Source: Ophiosphaerella korrae (Eukaryota; Ascomycota; Dothideomycetes; Pleosporales; Phaeosphaeriaceae). Taken from it: a stretch of DNA of 64,000 nt. Made by a program: the position numbers and the translations under genes. Every line of letters begins with the position of its first letter. Positions within the stretch are counted from its first letter, which is position 1. Below are positions 44,681-56,284 of the stretch, one piece after another. The notes beneath the pieces are model-generated. The model searched no databases. It was given only the letters and a program-made list of their open reading frames with translations, and was not told the DNA's origin. The stretch is from contig JALNQF010000008.1 of NCBI GenBank assembly GCA_028456385.1, positions 310,001 to 374,000 of the forward strand, given 5' to 3'.

Positions 44681-47626
44681 TCATTTTGGTGCCGTCACAA
44701 CACCTTCGTATTCTCTGCTTGCAATGTAGTCTAAAGTGCGTTGGAAATGCTTCCTTGGGTTCTCAAGACTTGATGCATTTTCGTTAGACTGGAGATTTGA
44801 ATGAATGAGCTCGATAAGACCATTCAGGTACTTTGTTGTTACCTAGTAAGAGTTAGCAGAAGTCACAGGTGTATCTGGTTGCCCGAAACATACAGCATCA
44901 TTCTCTTGGTCAAAATAATAAACGTATCGGTTCAGGATCTCGACAAACAGCTCCACTGAAACTGCGGCATCCATGCACGCATCTGCAACACGGAGTGCAC
45001 GCTGTAAACATTCAAGCACTCGCTTACCATCACGGTAGAGCTACCCTAGTTAGCGTTTTGGTTTAGCCTGATGCCTGGTTACTCACATCTTTAGGATCTT
45101 CCTCGCCCAATGCCCTGATCTCCGTCGCCCACCACAAATGACTCGCTAAGTATACAGCACGACACTGGTCTGGCTTCTTGAGTAATTTGCTTCCATGTAA
45201 CGCACATTTCGTGATCAATGTGTCGTAGTTCTCCTTCCCGAAATGTCTTGTTGTATGTAGCCCGCTGGCGATGACGCAAACAGCTTGAAATTGTGCTCTG
45301 GAGTCGCTAATAGCCTCTTCATAAATTGTGAAAGCTTGCGCAAAGAACTCGTATGCGACTTCCTCGAACCCATTTTGGTCTGCAACCTGACCACAGGCGA
45401 TAAAGAGGCGAAGGGATAAATCTGCGGAGCCATTGACTCTAGTATATAGAGTTGAAAGGGTATTGTGCATGAACTTATAGAGAGCAGAGGATTGTGATTG
45501 CCAGTTGTCTTCGAAATGTTCACGCTTCTTGTATTGTCGCGCCAGTTTGACTGATGCCGTTATTATTGCTGGAGTGGTGTATTTAACGCGCTCATTGCCC
45601 TCCGAGAAGGCTTTCCGTGCTGTTTGAAGGAGCTAAAGCATATTAGACACGATGGGCCCTTCAAATATATTTATGACTTGCCTTGAATTGAGTGTCGTTG
45701 TCCTTGCCACGAATGAGATGTACTATTCGCGCAAGCCAGCCCTGCTCTTCTATCGTCTCCTCTGTTTCCTGCGCCCGTCGTTGGATGGGTCCGCCTGGAT
45801 ACCCTGTTGCTTGTTGGATGCCTTCTCGAATAAGTACCTTGAGTATCTCCAGTGAGCTTTCCAGATTTTCTACAGAAGTAATGTAAGTCTGGTTTCGCAT
45901 CAAGCTTCTCGCAACCTCGCCTGCTACCGCTCGTCTAGTTGGATACGGCTGTGAATGCAAGAGTGGAATATAGTTGGGTAGAGCTAGTGCCGTGAAGAGA
46001 GAGACGTAAGTTTTGATAGGCGATAAGAGAAGACTGAGTATTTGGCTTTGGGTTGCTTGAGAGTGTAGGTCCGCGCTATTTTGGTACTCGCCAACTTTCT
46101 GGTTGGCAAATGTTAGTACCTGATCAATATAGTCAAGTCTTTCGGGGTAAATGTTTCTGGACATATTAGCGATATTACATCAAGTGAGCAAGGCGCACTT
46201 ACAATGCCAGGTTCGCAAGGGACACAAGTAGTCCGATTGTATCCTGTATAGGTAGTCTTTGCATCTTCACTAGTGTCTGCACCTGTTCATGGAAGATCTC
46301 AAACAGCTTCACGTTGCTCGGTATCCCACGTTTCTTCTCGACCGCGTCATCTGTCTCGGCCGTTTCTGTCCCTGTGTCTGCCACTGAGACTGCCGTTACC
46401 GACGACGCTTCCGTCAGTGTTTCTTCAGCGCTTGGTGGAGGCTCTGAAGCCTCTCCATTTTGTTGCGCTGGTGAAGGTTCTGGCTCGGTCATCTTTTTCT
46501 CCTTTGCTAGTCGCATCTGCTCTAGGAGCTGTGCAATTGATTCTTCCTCGGTTTTCTTGCGCTGCTCTGGACTTTCCGTCTCCGACTCTCGTTGCGCATA
46601 GGACGACAGCCGGTCCATGAGCCCCACGACGATTGCTTTGACGTTGACATGTGGGTTCAAGCGTGCGACAGCGGAAAGGAATTGGTCGAGAGTATGTAGG
46701 TGAAATTCATCGGGGAAGACTTGGGTTACAACTGTCGCATATTAGCTCAATTCTCGAGTACTGTTTGTAAAAACATGCCTTCGAGTAGGTACTCCTGCGC
46801 CAGCACGTCTCGACATTGCACGATTTGCTCAAGCAAAGGATTCAGAATTTTCTTGTAGTTCTCAAGATCAACCAGCTGGCTGAGCCTGACCAAGTTGCTA
46901 CCCACGAGGAGCTGCAGCTCCTGGCGCTCTTTTGTCCGCTGCTCCCGCTCGCGCGAATGTCCCTGGTGCTGCAACCGTACCCAGAGCTTGTTCATCTCTA
47001 CGAAATTTGTCAGAATGAAGCTGATCGAGTCCTGCAAATTGCCCTCGGGCCCCTCGCTGTCGCCTGATGGCAAATGGTCACGCGCCTGGCCGGCAAGATA
47101 GTACCGCAAGAACAAGCCGCGGATGGGGTGCTGGACTCCGCGACTCATTTCCATCATGTCCTTCATGATCTCCTTGACCGGCGCATCCTCAATGGCCATG
47201 TAGACGGTACCGACGGTGCACATGAGGTATAGCCGAGGAATAATATTGCCGGCATACTGCACCAGTTCGTACAAGTCGGCGAGGTGGTTGACAGGGTGGT
47301 TTTCGCGTAGGTAGACGGCAAGGTGGCGGAGGGCATCGAAGACGGCCATGTAGAGCTCATAGTACTGCTTAGGGCCGAGACTGCTTGTCCGTAGTTCTGA
47401 GACGAGGGTAGAACTGAGCAGTAGAAACATAAATGTTAGCATCGCACGGTGGGGCCAGCATCCACACCACGGTGTTTCCATGCTCGTACCTGCACTTGAG
47501 CGCATCCATCAGCTTGCCCGGTGTCTCGAGGCATCGTCGCATAAGCATCGTCTGCTGGCGCACCACGGCGAGAGCATCTTCAAGCAGCCGAGCTTGGTCT
47601 TCTACGGGCGGCGGCGACGACGCCAT
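44681..47626 (-). CDS. VPS35: Retromer subunit Vps35
   Basis: Core cargo-recognition subunit of retromer on endosomes. It has 876 residues from ATG 47626. The VPS26-binding PRLYLM motif lies at about residue 104 ([13 protein letters not shown]). [30 protein letters not shown] and [10 protein letters not shown] are also typical. Six introns are inferred: 47414-47489, 46732-46778, 46157-46202, 45633-45681, 45041-45086 and 44843-44893. All keep the frame to the end (EGVVTAPK). Two of them use GC rather than GT donors: after EYLLE (gcatgt at 46778) and after DTQFK (gcaagt at 45681). Using them restores the family sequence exactly, while reading on gives stops. A Ser/Thr/Glu-rich insert occurs at about residues 300-360. 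Confidence 0.95.
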
Positions 47627-48107
47627 GTTGTGCTAGAGGTGCAAAGGCCGGGGTGGTGGAGAGCTGGTGGAGGAACAGGCACCACCTAAGTTGGTGTTCG
47701 GCATGTCAATGTTCTGCCAAGCAAGCAGGGATGAGCTCACCAAGCTTCCCCTTCGCCCTGCGTCATCACCCGGCCATCCAGCTGCCCATCACCACGCAGG
47801 AGGTAAGCCATCTTCAGAGATTGATATAATACTGTCTAATAATGACAACTATTCATAAGCAACTACTCATATACTACACTTCATCATCTTGTGTACCCAT
47901 TTTTAATGTTGTTAACGCCATTCTAATGCGTCCTATAACCGTTGATACACACCTACTCCTGTAGGTTGATCCGCCGCCAACGCCAGATGATACGCAGAAA
48001 ACATTCTACCCCAGTCCGTAATATATACCCAAGAATAAGAAGAACAACTGCCACCACGCCTTGCATTGCTAACCCTATTGATTCAATTTGGCGTCGTTAC
48101 TCTAGCA
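47627..48107. other. Spacer upstream of VPS35
   Basis: 481 bp with the VPS35 promoter and the 3' end of the next minus-strand gene. No gene recognised. Confidence 0.5.
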
Positions 48108-48596
48108 CTATGCCGAAGAAACTGGAGTCGCCATAGCCGCATCAGACGTCTTGATGCGATAATTCGTATGCCAGAGCCCATTGTCGTAATACTCGGTGGG
48201 CCCATCATCCTTGGGTAACGTGACTGTAACGAAAATGTGTTTGGGCGTCTGAGTCGGTGTCGAGGTGCTACCGGATGTTGATGTAATAGTCGAGGAAGAT
48301 GCACTGCTCGTTAATTCTGAACTTGAGCTGGTAGGCTTTGGAGCTGGAGCCACTTGTGCAATTGTTGTTGTGACTTCCTGGGTGACGGTTGGCCCAGGAT
48401 TGACTACTTCAACAGTCTTGGTCGAATTGATCACAGTCGTGACTTGCGCTGCTTGGGACGAGCCACCATCGACATTGATGACTGAATAATTCTTTTGCCG
48501 TGGTACGATATTTCGAGGCTGTGTTTCGAGGGGCAGGGAATTGGCCAGGACTGAGATGCTAGCAAGTATGGTGAGAGTTTGCGTGTTGAAGAGCAT
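48108..48596 (-). CDS. Small secreted Ser/Thr-rich protein
   Basis: An intronless frame of 162 residues with no recognised family. A signal peptide is likely (MLFNTQTLTILASISVLANSLP), followed by a possible kexin-type site (PRQK). A long Ser/Thr/Val-rich region (VTTVINSTKTVEVV; SSSELTSSASSSTITSTSGS) resembles cell-wall or adhesin-like proteins. The C-terminal part (HIFVTVTLPKDDGPTEYYDNGLWHTNYRI) is more structured. There is no GPI-type hydrophobic end, so secretion rather than anchoring is expected. The signal peptide and composition make a real gene likely. Confidence 0.65.
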   Translation of the reverse strand: MLFNTQTLTILASISVLANSLPLETQPRNIVPRQKNYSVINVDGGSSQAAQVTTVINSTKTVEVVNPGPTVTQEVTTTIAQVAPAPKPTSSSSELTSSASSSTITSTSGSTSTPTQTPKHIFVTVTLPKDDGPTEYYDNGLWHTNYRIKTSDAAMATPVSSA

Positions 48597-49334
48597 TGTG
48601 ATAGATTTCTAAGAAACGATATTGATAAGAATGAGGAGTATGATGGTCTTGAGTGCTGATGGCTGATGAAAGTCTAAGGAGTGTAGCGGTTGCGGATTGA
48701 GAATCTTACACCAGGACTTGGAAAGTAGAAAGGATACGAAGTGCAATCTTTCGTTTATGAAATCCATGATGGCAAATTGTGGTAATACATGGTGGCTGGA
48801 GGTGGTTGGGTGGTGAGGCTGGGAGATGGTCTGTGCATATAAGCATACGCAACTTTCTGGTGGCGGCACGAACATGCGAACCATAACACGGCAAGGTGTG
48901 CAATGATCATGCCAGAACCCTAGAATAGCAGATGGGAATTCCCGTCTCATTAAGGCCTTTTGCACTGAAGAAATGCTGCGGGCGCGTGTCGCACCTGTTC
49001 GAAGTCACTTACTCAATTCACCTGGTGAGTTGGTCCAGTACTCATACGTTGGATATCTCTAAGAGGTAATTTAAGTTTGGAAACACTGCCATCTTTTTGC
49101 CTAGGCCACAGTAAGACCAAATCCGAGCTACTCGGCCTGACGAATGCCGTTGGTACTATTAGTGCTTGTGAGATAAGATGCCACAAAGCAAACACGATAG
49201 AGACCAGTTTGTCTACCTCAAGGGGTCTGGCAGAACCTGATGAAAAGTGCAGTGGAAAACAGAGCTGCTGCATGAATTACCCCGCTTGCCGAAGAGCCGG
49301 CAAGTGGCATCCATCGCTACCTAGGTACCTATGA
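48597..49334. other. Divergent intergenic region
   Basis: 738 bp between the small secreted protein gene (-) and the HET gene (+). No gene or repeat recognised. Confidence 0.5.
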
Positions 49335-51347
49335 ATGTTGTTCCCATTGAAGAACATCATGGAAGCACCTAAACCTCAAATACCTTTACCGCCTGACAGC
49401 GAAGCCTCTAGATACTATTATTCTCCTCTAAAAGCTCACGAGTCTCGCTTGTTGTTTGTGGAAAGCGTGAATAGCTGGCTCACTTGGTCGCTTCGGCCAG
49501 CCTCGCTTTTCGATAAGTCTATTTCTTCCATCCCACCATTCGTTGCGTTGTCATACACATGGGGCGAACTCAGCCACACTTTTCCTTTAGTCTGCAATGG
49601 TCGTATCCTACGTATCCATAAGAATCTCACAGATGCACTGCCTTACATTGCAAAACGCTACTTAGCAGCTGGCCTTCCTATCTGGATTGACGCAGTATGC
49701 ATTGACCAGGAAAATGAGAGTGAGAAACTTGTTCAAATCCGAAATATGAAGAGTATTTATACCCGCGCGAAAGAGGTGTGGGCGTGGCTGGGACCTTCCA
49801 ACCATCTCACCTTTGAAGGAATATCATTACTGCCCAGCATCGCCCGACTAGATTCGTTGCCCAGATTACCACCAAGTTCATGGATAAACCGTCCCCACCC
49901 ATCATCAGTCGGACTGCCCTCATTCATCTCACCGATATGGAAGGAAATTGGGAAGATTCTTGAAAGTCCGTGGTTTAGACGCATGTGAATTGTCCAGGAA
50001 GCAGTGCTAGCAAAACGTCTTGTCTTTGTATGCGGAGACGCCGAAATCGAATGGGAAACCCTGAAGCAAGCTATGGAAGCAATTCTTGACCAGCGTCTGT
50101 TAATACTGGAAGAGTTGGACCAAGTCACAAGCACGCGCTTGACTATCAATGATATCCTAAACCCTGAAAGCGTAAACTTCAATATGAGCGCCATGTACCT
50201 ACGCGATGGCTTGAATAAGTCTAGCTGGGGTCCAAACTTAGCAAACGGAAAGCTCTCAGGCTACCTAAAAAGAATCTTAGAAGAAATTGGTAGCTTTGGA
50301 TGCTTTGAGCCACGGGATCGTGTCCTCGGGTTGCTGGGTTTGATAGACAATGACGAAACATTGGATACACTTTTACAAGAAGCAGGGTCGGTGCCTGATC
50401 TCTATATGCAATTTTGTCGCTTCATGATTTTTCACAAAACCAATTCGACAGAAGACCAACGGAAGATTTGTATTGCGCTGCTGCACCTCGCGACTACATT
50501 TGGGAAGATGGATGGCTTGCCGAGCTGGGTACCGGATTTCCATCATCAAGACCGAAAGTATCACTGCGAAGATGAGCTATCATTCAAGTTGGACAGTAGA
50601 ACATGTATCTACAAAGCGAGCGGAAAACCATTCTTCGTCAAAGAGGACGTGCAACAAAATAGAATTGTCTTGCATGGGATCGCGCTCGATAGAGTAAAAA
50701 AAGTATATCCGGAAATGCCACGACTGACGGAGGACAATGCCGCTTATGATTTGCTGGCCCTTGAAGCATGGGAGGCATCCATGGCAGCCGCCTTCGTAGG
50801 CCAAGGCAACATGCAAAATGAAGAGGATTCATATTGGCGCACCTTGATTGGAAACTGTCTCAACGGTGACCATAGCCCGGCTCGAATCGAGAATTTATAC
50901 GAGGCTCGTACAGCGTTGCGCCGTTTCTGCGCTTTTTCAGAGAAGTATGGCGGCATTGAGAAGTATGTATATTCATGCCCTCTAAAGTTCCAAGTCTGAT
51001 CATGTAGTGCAATGGACGTCAACCAAGAACTTGATGATTGGGATTTGGAAACTCTACACCTTATTGGACCTGGCTCGGCAGTGGAGCGGCTCGGCTCTCA
51101 TATGTATATCTTACACGATAGACAGCTCTTTAGGACCACGGATGGACGGTTTGGCTTTGGGAAGAAAGGCATAAAAACTAACGATAGGTTGTATGTAGTT
51201 AATGGGGCACCAGTGCCATACATTCTGAGAAAACTAGAGGGCGATGAGGAAAGATTCGAATTGTTTGGAGAAGCCTATGTTCACGGAATGATGAATGGAG
51301 AAAGCGACACGAACGAATATGAAGAGCGAGAGATCATTCTGAGCTAG
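49335..51347 (+). pseudogene. HET-domain (heterokaryon incompatibility) gene with one internal stop
   Basis: HET-domain proteins trigger incompatibility or cell death reactions between genetically different hyphae. From ATG 49335 the frame carries the HET motifs ALSYTWGE, LPIWIDAVCIDQENESEK and VWAWLGPS. At 49986-49988 a TGA interrupts the segment SPWFRRM-stop-IVQEAVLAK, where the family has Trp (TGG). After it the same frame runs open to 50962. A 45 bp intron (50963-51007) then joins GGIEN to AMDVNQELDD, and the frame continues to a stop at 51347 (about 655 codons in all). Only one disabling change is seen, so this looks like a recently silenced allele. Alternatives are a sequencing error, stop readthrough, or a 217-residue truncated HET protein. 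Confidence 0.75.
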
Positions 51348-52476
51348 GCTCTAGCTTGTGATCGTGTTTTATAGAATGCTCAGTCGGGTACTAGATCCGC
51401 CAAGTATATGTGCTCAAGTCATCTTGCCATAAGTTTTACTTTGACAGCTTTTTTGATATCGTTATGAATAGGCGTATTCTGGCACTTAGCCAAACGATAC
51501 CTGCCTACACGGTGATTCGGATCTCGAATCCAAAGCCTTCCTTAGCAACCAATAAAAATTTACACGCACTTATGTGGCACATAGTGCTGCTTTCCTTCTC
51601 ATTAGCACGCCTTGCATTACGCTGGATAATATCAAGGGCTAATTCGAACATATAAATGTTAGCTATTTCAAACCTGGGAGTTGAGTGATGTCAGGTTCAA
51701 AAGCTAACCTTGGAATGATCTCCCGAGATCTGGTTGGACTGTTAGGTGGGATTGTGCTTTACAGTCAACCACCTCTTAATATTATCAAGTTGGGCAAACG
51801 CAAGATCCACTATCTCGACGAAAAAGTGATGCCTATGCTGTGCGACGAATCCTCATGGGGTGGATAACGAACGCTTCCAAGGTTGCTTGGATCAATGCCT
51901 GGGTGAGGCTGAGCCAGAGCTTCCCAAACAATGCGCGCTCTGCCACATGCTAGGCTCGTGTCTAAAAACAAAACATTGGCGTTATGTAGACCTCGCTGTG
52001 AGACCTACCACCATAGTTGAACTATTTCATGCAGCTTGCGTTTTCTTCTGGGTAGTCCAACATAACTATGATGTTTTTTTTTTTGGCCCTAGCCTAGAAA
52101 TTAGATCTGGCCCCAGGGCTCATGCAAATGTGACGTCTCGGAATGCGATAACCAATCAAAGCGATCCGTAGCAACTTAATGGCCTTATAGCTGCAGGTCG
52201 AGTGTGTTTCTTTTGATTGATTGATTGATTCTTTCCTACTCGGTTTCAGCTGCGTTTTCTCCGCAGCTATGCCCGGTTGGCTGGCTTACCCAGCTAACAG
52301 CCGACGCGGCTTAGAAGTTAATCCGTGTGTTTCTTTTGCTTACCCTTATAAGGCCTATGCACCTCTCCTCAGGTTTTTGCGAGTCTATTTCTAACTCAGT
52401 GTCAAGGCATATACCTACGGTCCCTTTACGCCATAGTCCTGATAGCGTCATACGATTGAAACAAAAACATAATAGG
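51348..52476. other. Intergenic within a decayed block
   Basis: About 1.13 kb between two pseudogenes. Short open frames on the plus strand (51685-51867 and 51860-52171) have no recognised family. A gatt microsatellite lies at about 52213-52230. It may hold unrecognisable gene remains. Confidence 0.45.
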
Positions 52477-54464
52477 ATGTCTACTGCATCCCGAATGCCA
52501 GACCTTGAAGCCTATCAGGCTGTAGCCGAGTTTGACACATTATCAGAGATACCCCTCATGGAAGCATCAGAATTTCAGGACAGTGAAGGGATCAATATAA
52601 AGGTGGCAGAAGCAAGTCCTGCTGGATCATCGTCTAGGAATGAACGCCGCTCGTGGTATTACTTAGGCCATGGTGCTGTAGATGCCATCCTTACTCTAGG
52701 GCCAACACTTTTCTTGGGCGAATGAACCACGTAAAGACGCTAAGCAAGAAGTCGCTCATTCATAAGACAGTTGTACCTGGCATGTGCCTTGGATTAAACA
52801 GTCAGCCTATCTCCGCGTATGGCGAAAAGGTCAAAGCCATCACGCTTTTGTCCCCCACAATATTCCCGATTATATATGCGGCAATACTTGGCAGGATGCT
52901 TCGTCGCATTGGCCTATTCAAAGCGGAACGCGGTACTACTGTTGGTGTGGGTTTTTGACATCCCTCTCCCAGAATTCGTTAATCACACCTTGTGGTAGGA
53001 CCTAGAACGATTAATAGGATGCTAGTCCATCTTTTCAACCTTTGAGCGACAAATCAGCCTCCGGCGCTTCGACCTCCTTGGTATCGCTATCCTTTTAGCT
53101 TGGCTACTTTCTCCAGTGGGTGGTCAAGCTTCGCTACGGCTCCTGTCAACTAGGTCTGAGATCATAAGCTATAATACGTCCATAAAATATTATCCTGTAG
53201 AGAACTACCCAAAGAGAACATACCTTCGATCTTCTGAAGCTGCACAAGGGAAATGGCATATGTTCGCTCCTCTCTATATGAGCGCCATACAATTATCGCG
53301 CCAAAGCCTCTCTCCTATGGACTTTTTTTTGGATATATTAAGATACCAGATGTAAACGAACTCACGCCAACGGGTAGCCCCGTTGCGGATCAAGATTGCC
53401 GTTGGTATCGTGTCACGAATGATACATTAGTGAATTACACTTCTATTCTGGGCGTTCCAATGGTTATTGGCGAAACAGAGCGCCGTAACTGTTCTTTCAA
53501 CTTCGTTTCTCACTACTGGGCAACCAGATGTGAGGGTCTCTTCACTAAGGAATATGTCTCATGGCAAACAATCTTTCCGGCAAATACCACTCAACTCGAA
53601 GCCAAGAGCCCCACGTTTCAGCTGCGTGTGGATAGATCCCGAAATGATACGGAGCATATCAGGTTCAACTATACATCTTGACAAACCGATGATGTTGTGC
53701 TCAATTAGACTTGTTACACAGCTCCTCGCGTAGTCGAGTCGCACGTTAGGTGCCATGATCGTTCCTGCGCTGTTCGGGCTATACGGAGGGTGGATCGCAC
53801 AGCTTTGGATGTTTGGGCAGGGCCTTCACCTCTTTTGGCTTTCCTAAACATCAGTCAATGGATGCCTGGTGCTGATCTTGGTTACACACAAGGCGTAGTT
53901 AGTGCAAGTGAACTGATTGAATACTGGATGATGGATCCCGGTCTTAGTACCCTTGGGGGTGCTTTTGTTTCCCTGACGACATTGCAGCCACAGCAGTTCA
54001 GTCGTCGCTTACAAATGGCCATTAATACTTTCTGGGACGCATCAATTGGAAGTGGTTTACGGGCCGGCAATTTGCTCGGAAGCGAGGACATCGCTACATG
54101 GAACAGCACCCTTCTTCAAGTCACCGAATATAAAGGAGAAGTATATGTCTGTAACATCGCACTTGCAGCTTTAACAATTACGATTTCGCTATCGCTATTT
54201 GTTGCTGCGAACATCTCAACTCTTCTCGGTCTAGTTACACGGACACCGGACATGCTCGGTTTTGTGTCAGTATCTGCACGCGATAACCCCTATTTCAAGC
54301 GACATGTGACATCCTATCTAAGTGGCTTAGAAACCGCCAGGGCTTTGCACGACGTTCGCGTCCGAGTATGAGATGTAAAGAGCGAAGAAACAGTTGGACA
54401 TATCACACTTGCAACACTAGATGCGGAACCCAAGAAGTTATCGTGGTGTCGAAAATATGACTGA
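52477..54464 (+). pseudogene. Broken fungal multi-pass membrane protein gene
   Basis: Consecutive protein pieces in changing frames form one degraded gene. It opens with a Met at 52477 (MSTASRMPDLEAY) and RRSWYYLGHGAVDAILTLGPTLF. Then follow PISAYGEKVKAITLLSPTIF and AAILGRMLRRIGLFKAERGT; IFSTFERQISLRR; KYYPVENYPKRTY; YIKIPDVNELTP; VNYTSILGVPMVIGE; VWAGPSPLLAFLN; and a C-terminal helix (IALAALTITISLSLFVAAN). Frameshifts fall near 52720, 52955 and 53300. In-frame stops lie at 53679 (TGA), 53706 (TAG, in VVLN-stop-TCYTA, probably from TGG) and 54369 (TGA). Residual sequence after that continues to a natural stop at 54464 (LDAEPKKLSWCRKYD). The parent is a fungal membrane protein of unknown function. 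Confidence 0.8.
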
Positions 54465-55948
54465 GGCGATGGATGCTCTTATGAAAATTTCTACAAGTCT
54501 CTATAAGGGTAGAAATAGATAGGTTTGAACGATCGCACCCAGTAAGAACACTTCTCTAGGATCTCGTTCAGGCTACTTCGCATACTCCCTGACAGGCTTA
54601 AATGGACTATATACAAGCCTCATAAACTCCTCAAATACTGAACTGTACTGCAATCAGTCGAATGCCGTTCTAAATCAACTTTAGAATCATATTTAGTAAT
54701 ATAGCACCGCCGAGGTTTTAACAAATTATTCTCCGCAGCAGCAATATTAAACATGTTTGTTGCCTCGAGGAATTTGGGTTCAGATTATGCACCAAGGCTT
54801 TTATCGAGGTCGTGTTTGGCATTGATTATATAGCCACCGAAATTGAACATGACCCTGGAAACACCGCGTACTACAGCGTTCTCTTTGATCGATTCAGATA
54901 AGATCAGACTTCGTGAAGGCAACCGGCTTCGTGATGAACGTGCTTGGAATTCGATGAGTAACTCTCATGAGTGATTTATTAGCACCTACTTGTGCATTTA
55001 CCATTGCTTTCCTGTGATTGCCAGGGTATGTCGACTGGCTGATGCGATAAGAAGTAACAATGTGCAGCGCCTTCTGCTTCGCATAAGGTTTCGTCCTAGT
55101 GAGGCTTAATAATATATCGATTTGAATTCGAATCCTGGAAGCGTGCACAATTATGATTGCACATATCCCAATTTTTTACCTCGCTATACTAATGTTCATA
55201 AAAAGCAATGTATATTTGGATGCAAAACCACTCAACTCAATGTATAATCTTGTAGGTTATGCATCTGTCTATGCATCGTTATTTTATTTGTTGGACAAGA
55301 ATACTTTGTGTCACGGAATAATTGTTTGGTGAATGGTGGGCGTCTCAGAGTTAAAGAGCTGGGGCTCAAACCTGTAATTCGAATGACGAGTACAGGACAG
55401 TCTAGTGAGATAATGTTTGATGCATGGGAACATCATTAGTTGTTGGCTATCAAGACGTCTATACCTCAGCTATAGTACTTGACCAGTCAAGGACCTGACC
55501 CTGATCTGCAATACAGTGGCATCTCGTATTGAAAGGGCACCAATACCGTTATGGTCCAGTTCTCCACCTCCAGACGCACGGACACGCAAGGAATGCATCT
55601 GAAATGTCTGCTATAACATGCTCTCCGCTGTAACAATAGAAACGGGTAACCGTTTTTCAAAACAAATTTCCTAACTTTTATCAATCCATTGCTTTGGTAA
55701 CCAAATTCGTTGAATCATCCACTCCTTCTCTCCCTCTATTGTTGTAGTCGCGGTGCCATTTGCAGCCGAGGACTCAGTGGGCGATGCCACTTTCTCATTT
55801 GAGTCTAACCAGTCTTCATGGGCCATCACAGGACCAAAGCGACTGAGGTCCTCGCATGGCGATGCTGGGTTTCCATGTTCTGATTCGTTCCGCCTTCATA
55901 GTCTATGCTTCGTCTGTCGTCCTTGGATGACAACGATTCATAAAGGGA
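54465..55948. other. Gene-free AT-rich stretch
   Basis: About 1.5 kb following the membrane-protein pseudogene. I see no coding fragment or RNA gene that can be supported. Confidence 0.5.
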
Positions 55949-56284
55949 CTACAACCGCGGCGACTGTGTGACATATGAAGGCATAGGATGCTCACAATGG
56001 CACTCCGGTGATGGTGGCCTGGTGTTTTGACTGTTCTTGCTAATTTGGCTGACCTGGGAGTTCACTTCTGTCACCGAGACAGCCGGTTCACCCTTCTCTG
56101 CCTCAGCATCGTCCAGTAAATTGGGTTTAGCTCCTTCCTTATTTGCGGCTTTCCTTCGTCGAATTCGATTGGGAAGGTCACAACACCATGCCGTGAGAGT
56201 GATAAGGACCAAGCAGACGAAAATGCCGCCTGCTACGATGAGTGCTACGATGGGAGCGGACAGTGACCCAATCTTTCCAGTCAT
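55949..56284 (-). CDS. Small single-span membrane protein
   Basis: A frame of 111 residues from ATG 56284 (MTGKIGSLSAPIVALIVAGG). It has one strong membrane helix (IVALIVAGGIFVCLVLITLTA) followed by a Cys-Cys and a basic stop-transfer RIRRRK. The tail is hydrophilic with many Ser, Asn and Pro (VSQISKNSQNTRPPSPE). The open frame continues upstream without an ATG to an in-frame stop near 56378, so an upstream exon carrying a signal peptide or ectodomain is possible. No family recognised. Confidence 0.5.
   Translation of the reverse strand: MTGKIGSLSAPIVALIVAGGIFVCLVLITLTAWCCDLPNRIRRRKAANKEGAKPNLLDDAEAEKGEPAVSVTEVNSQVSQISKNSQNTRPPSPECHCEHPMPSYVTQSPRL

Noticed and set aside
55110..55145. ttcgaatcc sequence resembling a tRNA B box
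   Set aside because: Flanking bases do not form the T stem and no A box lies upstream.
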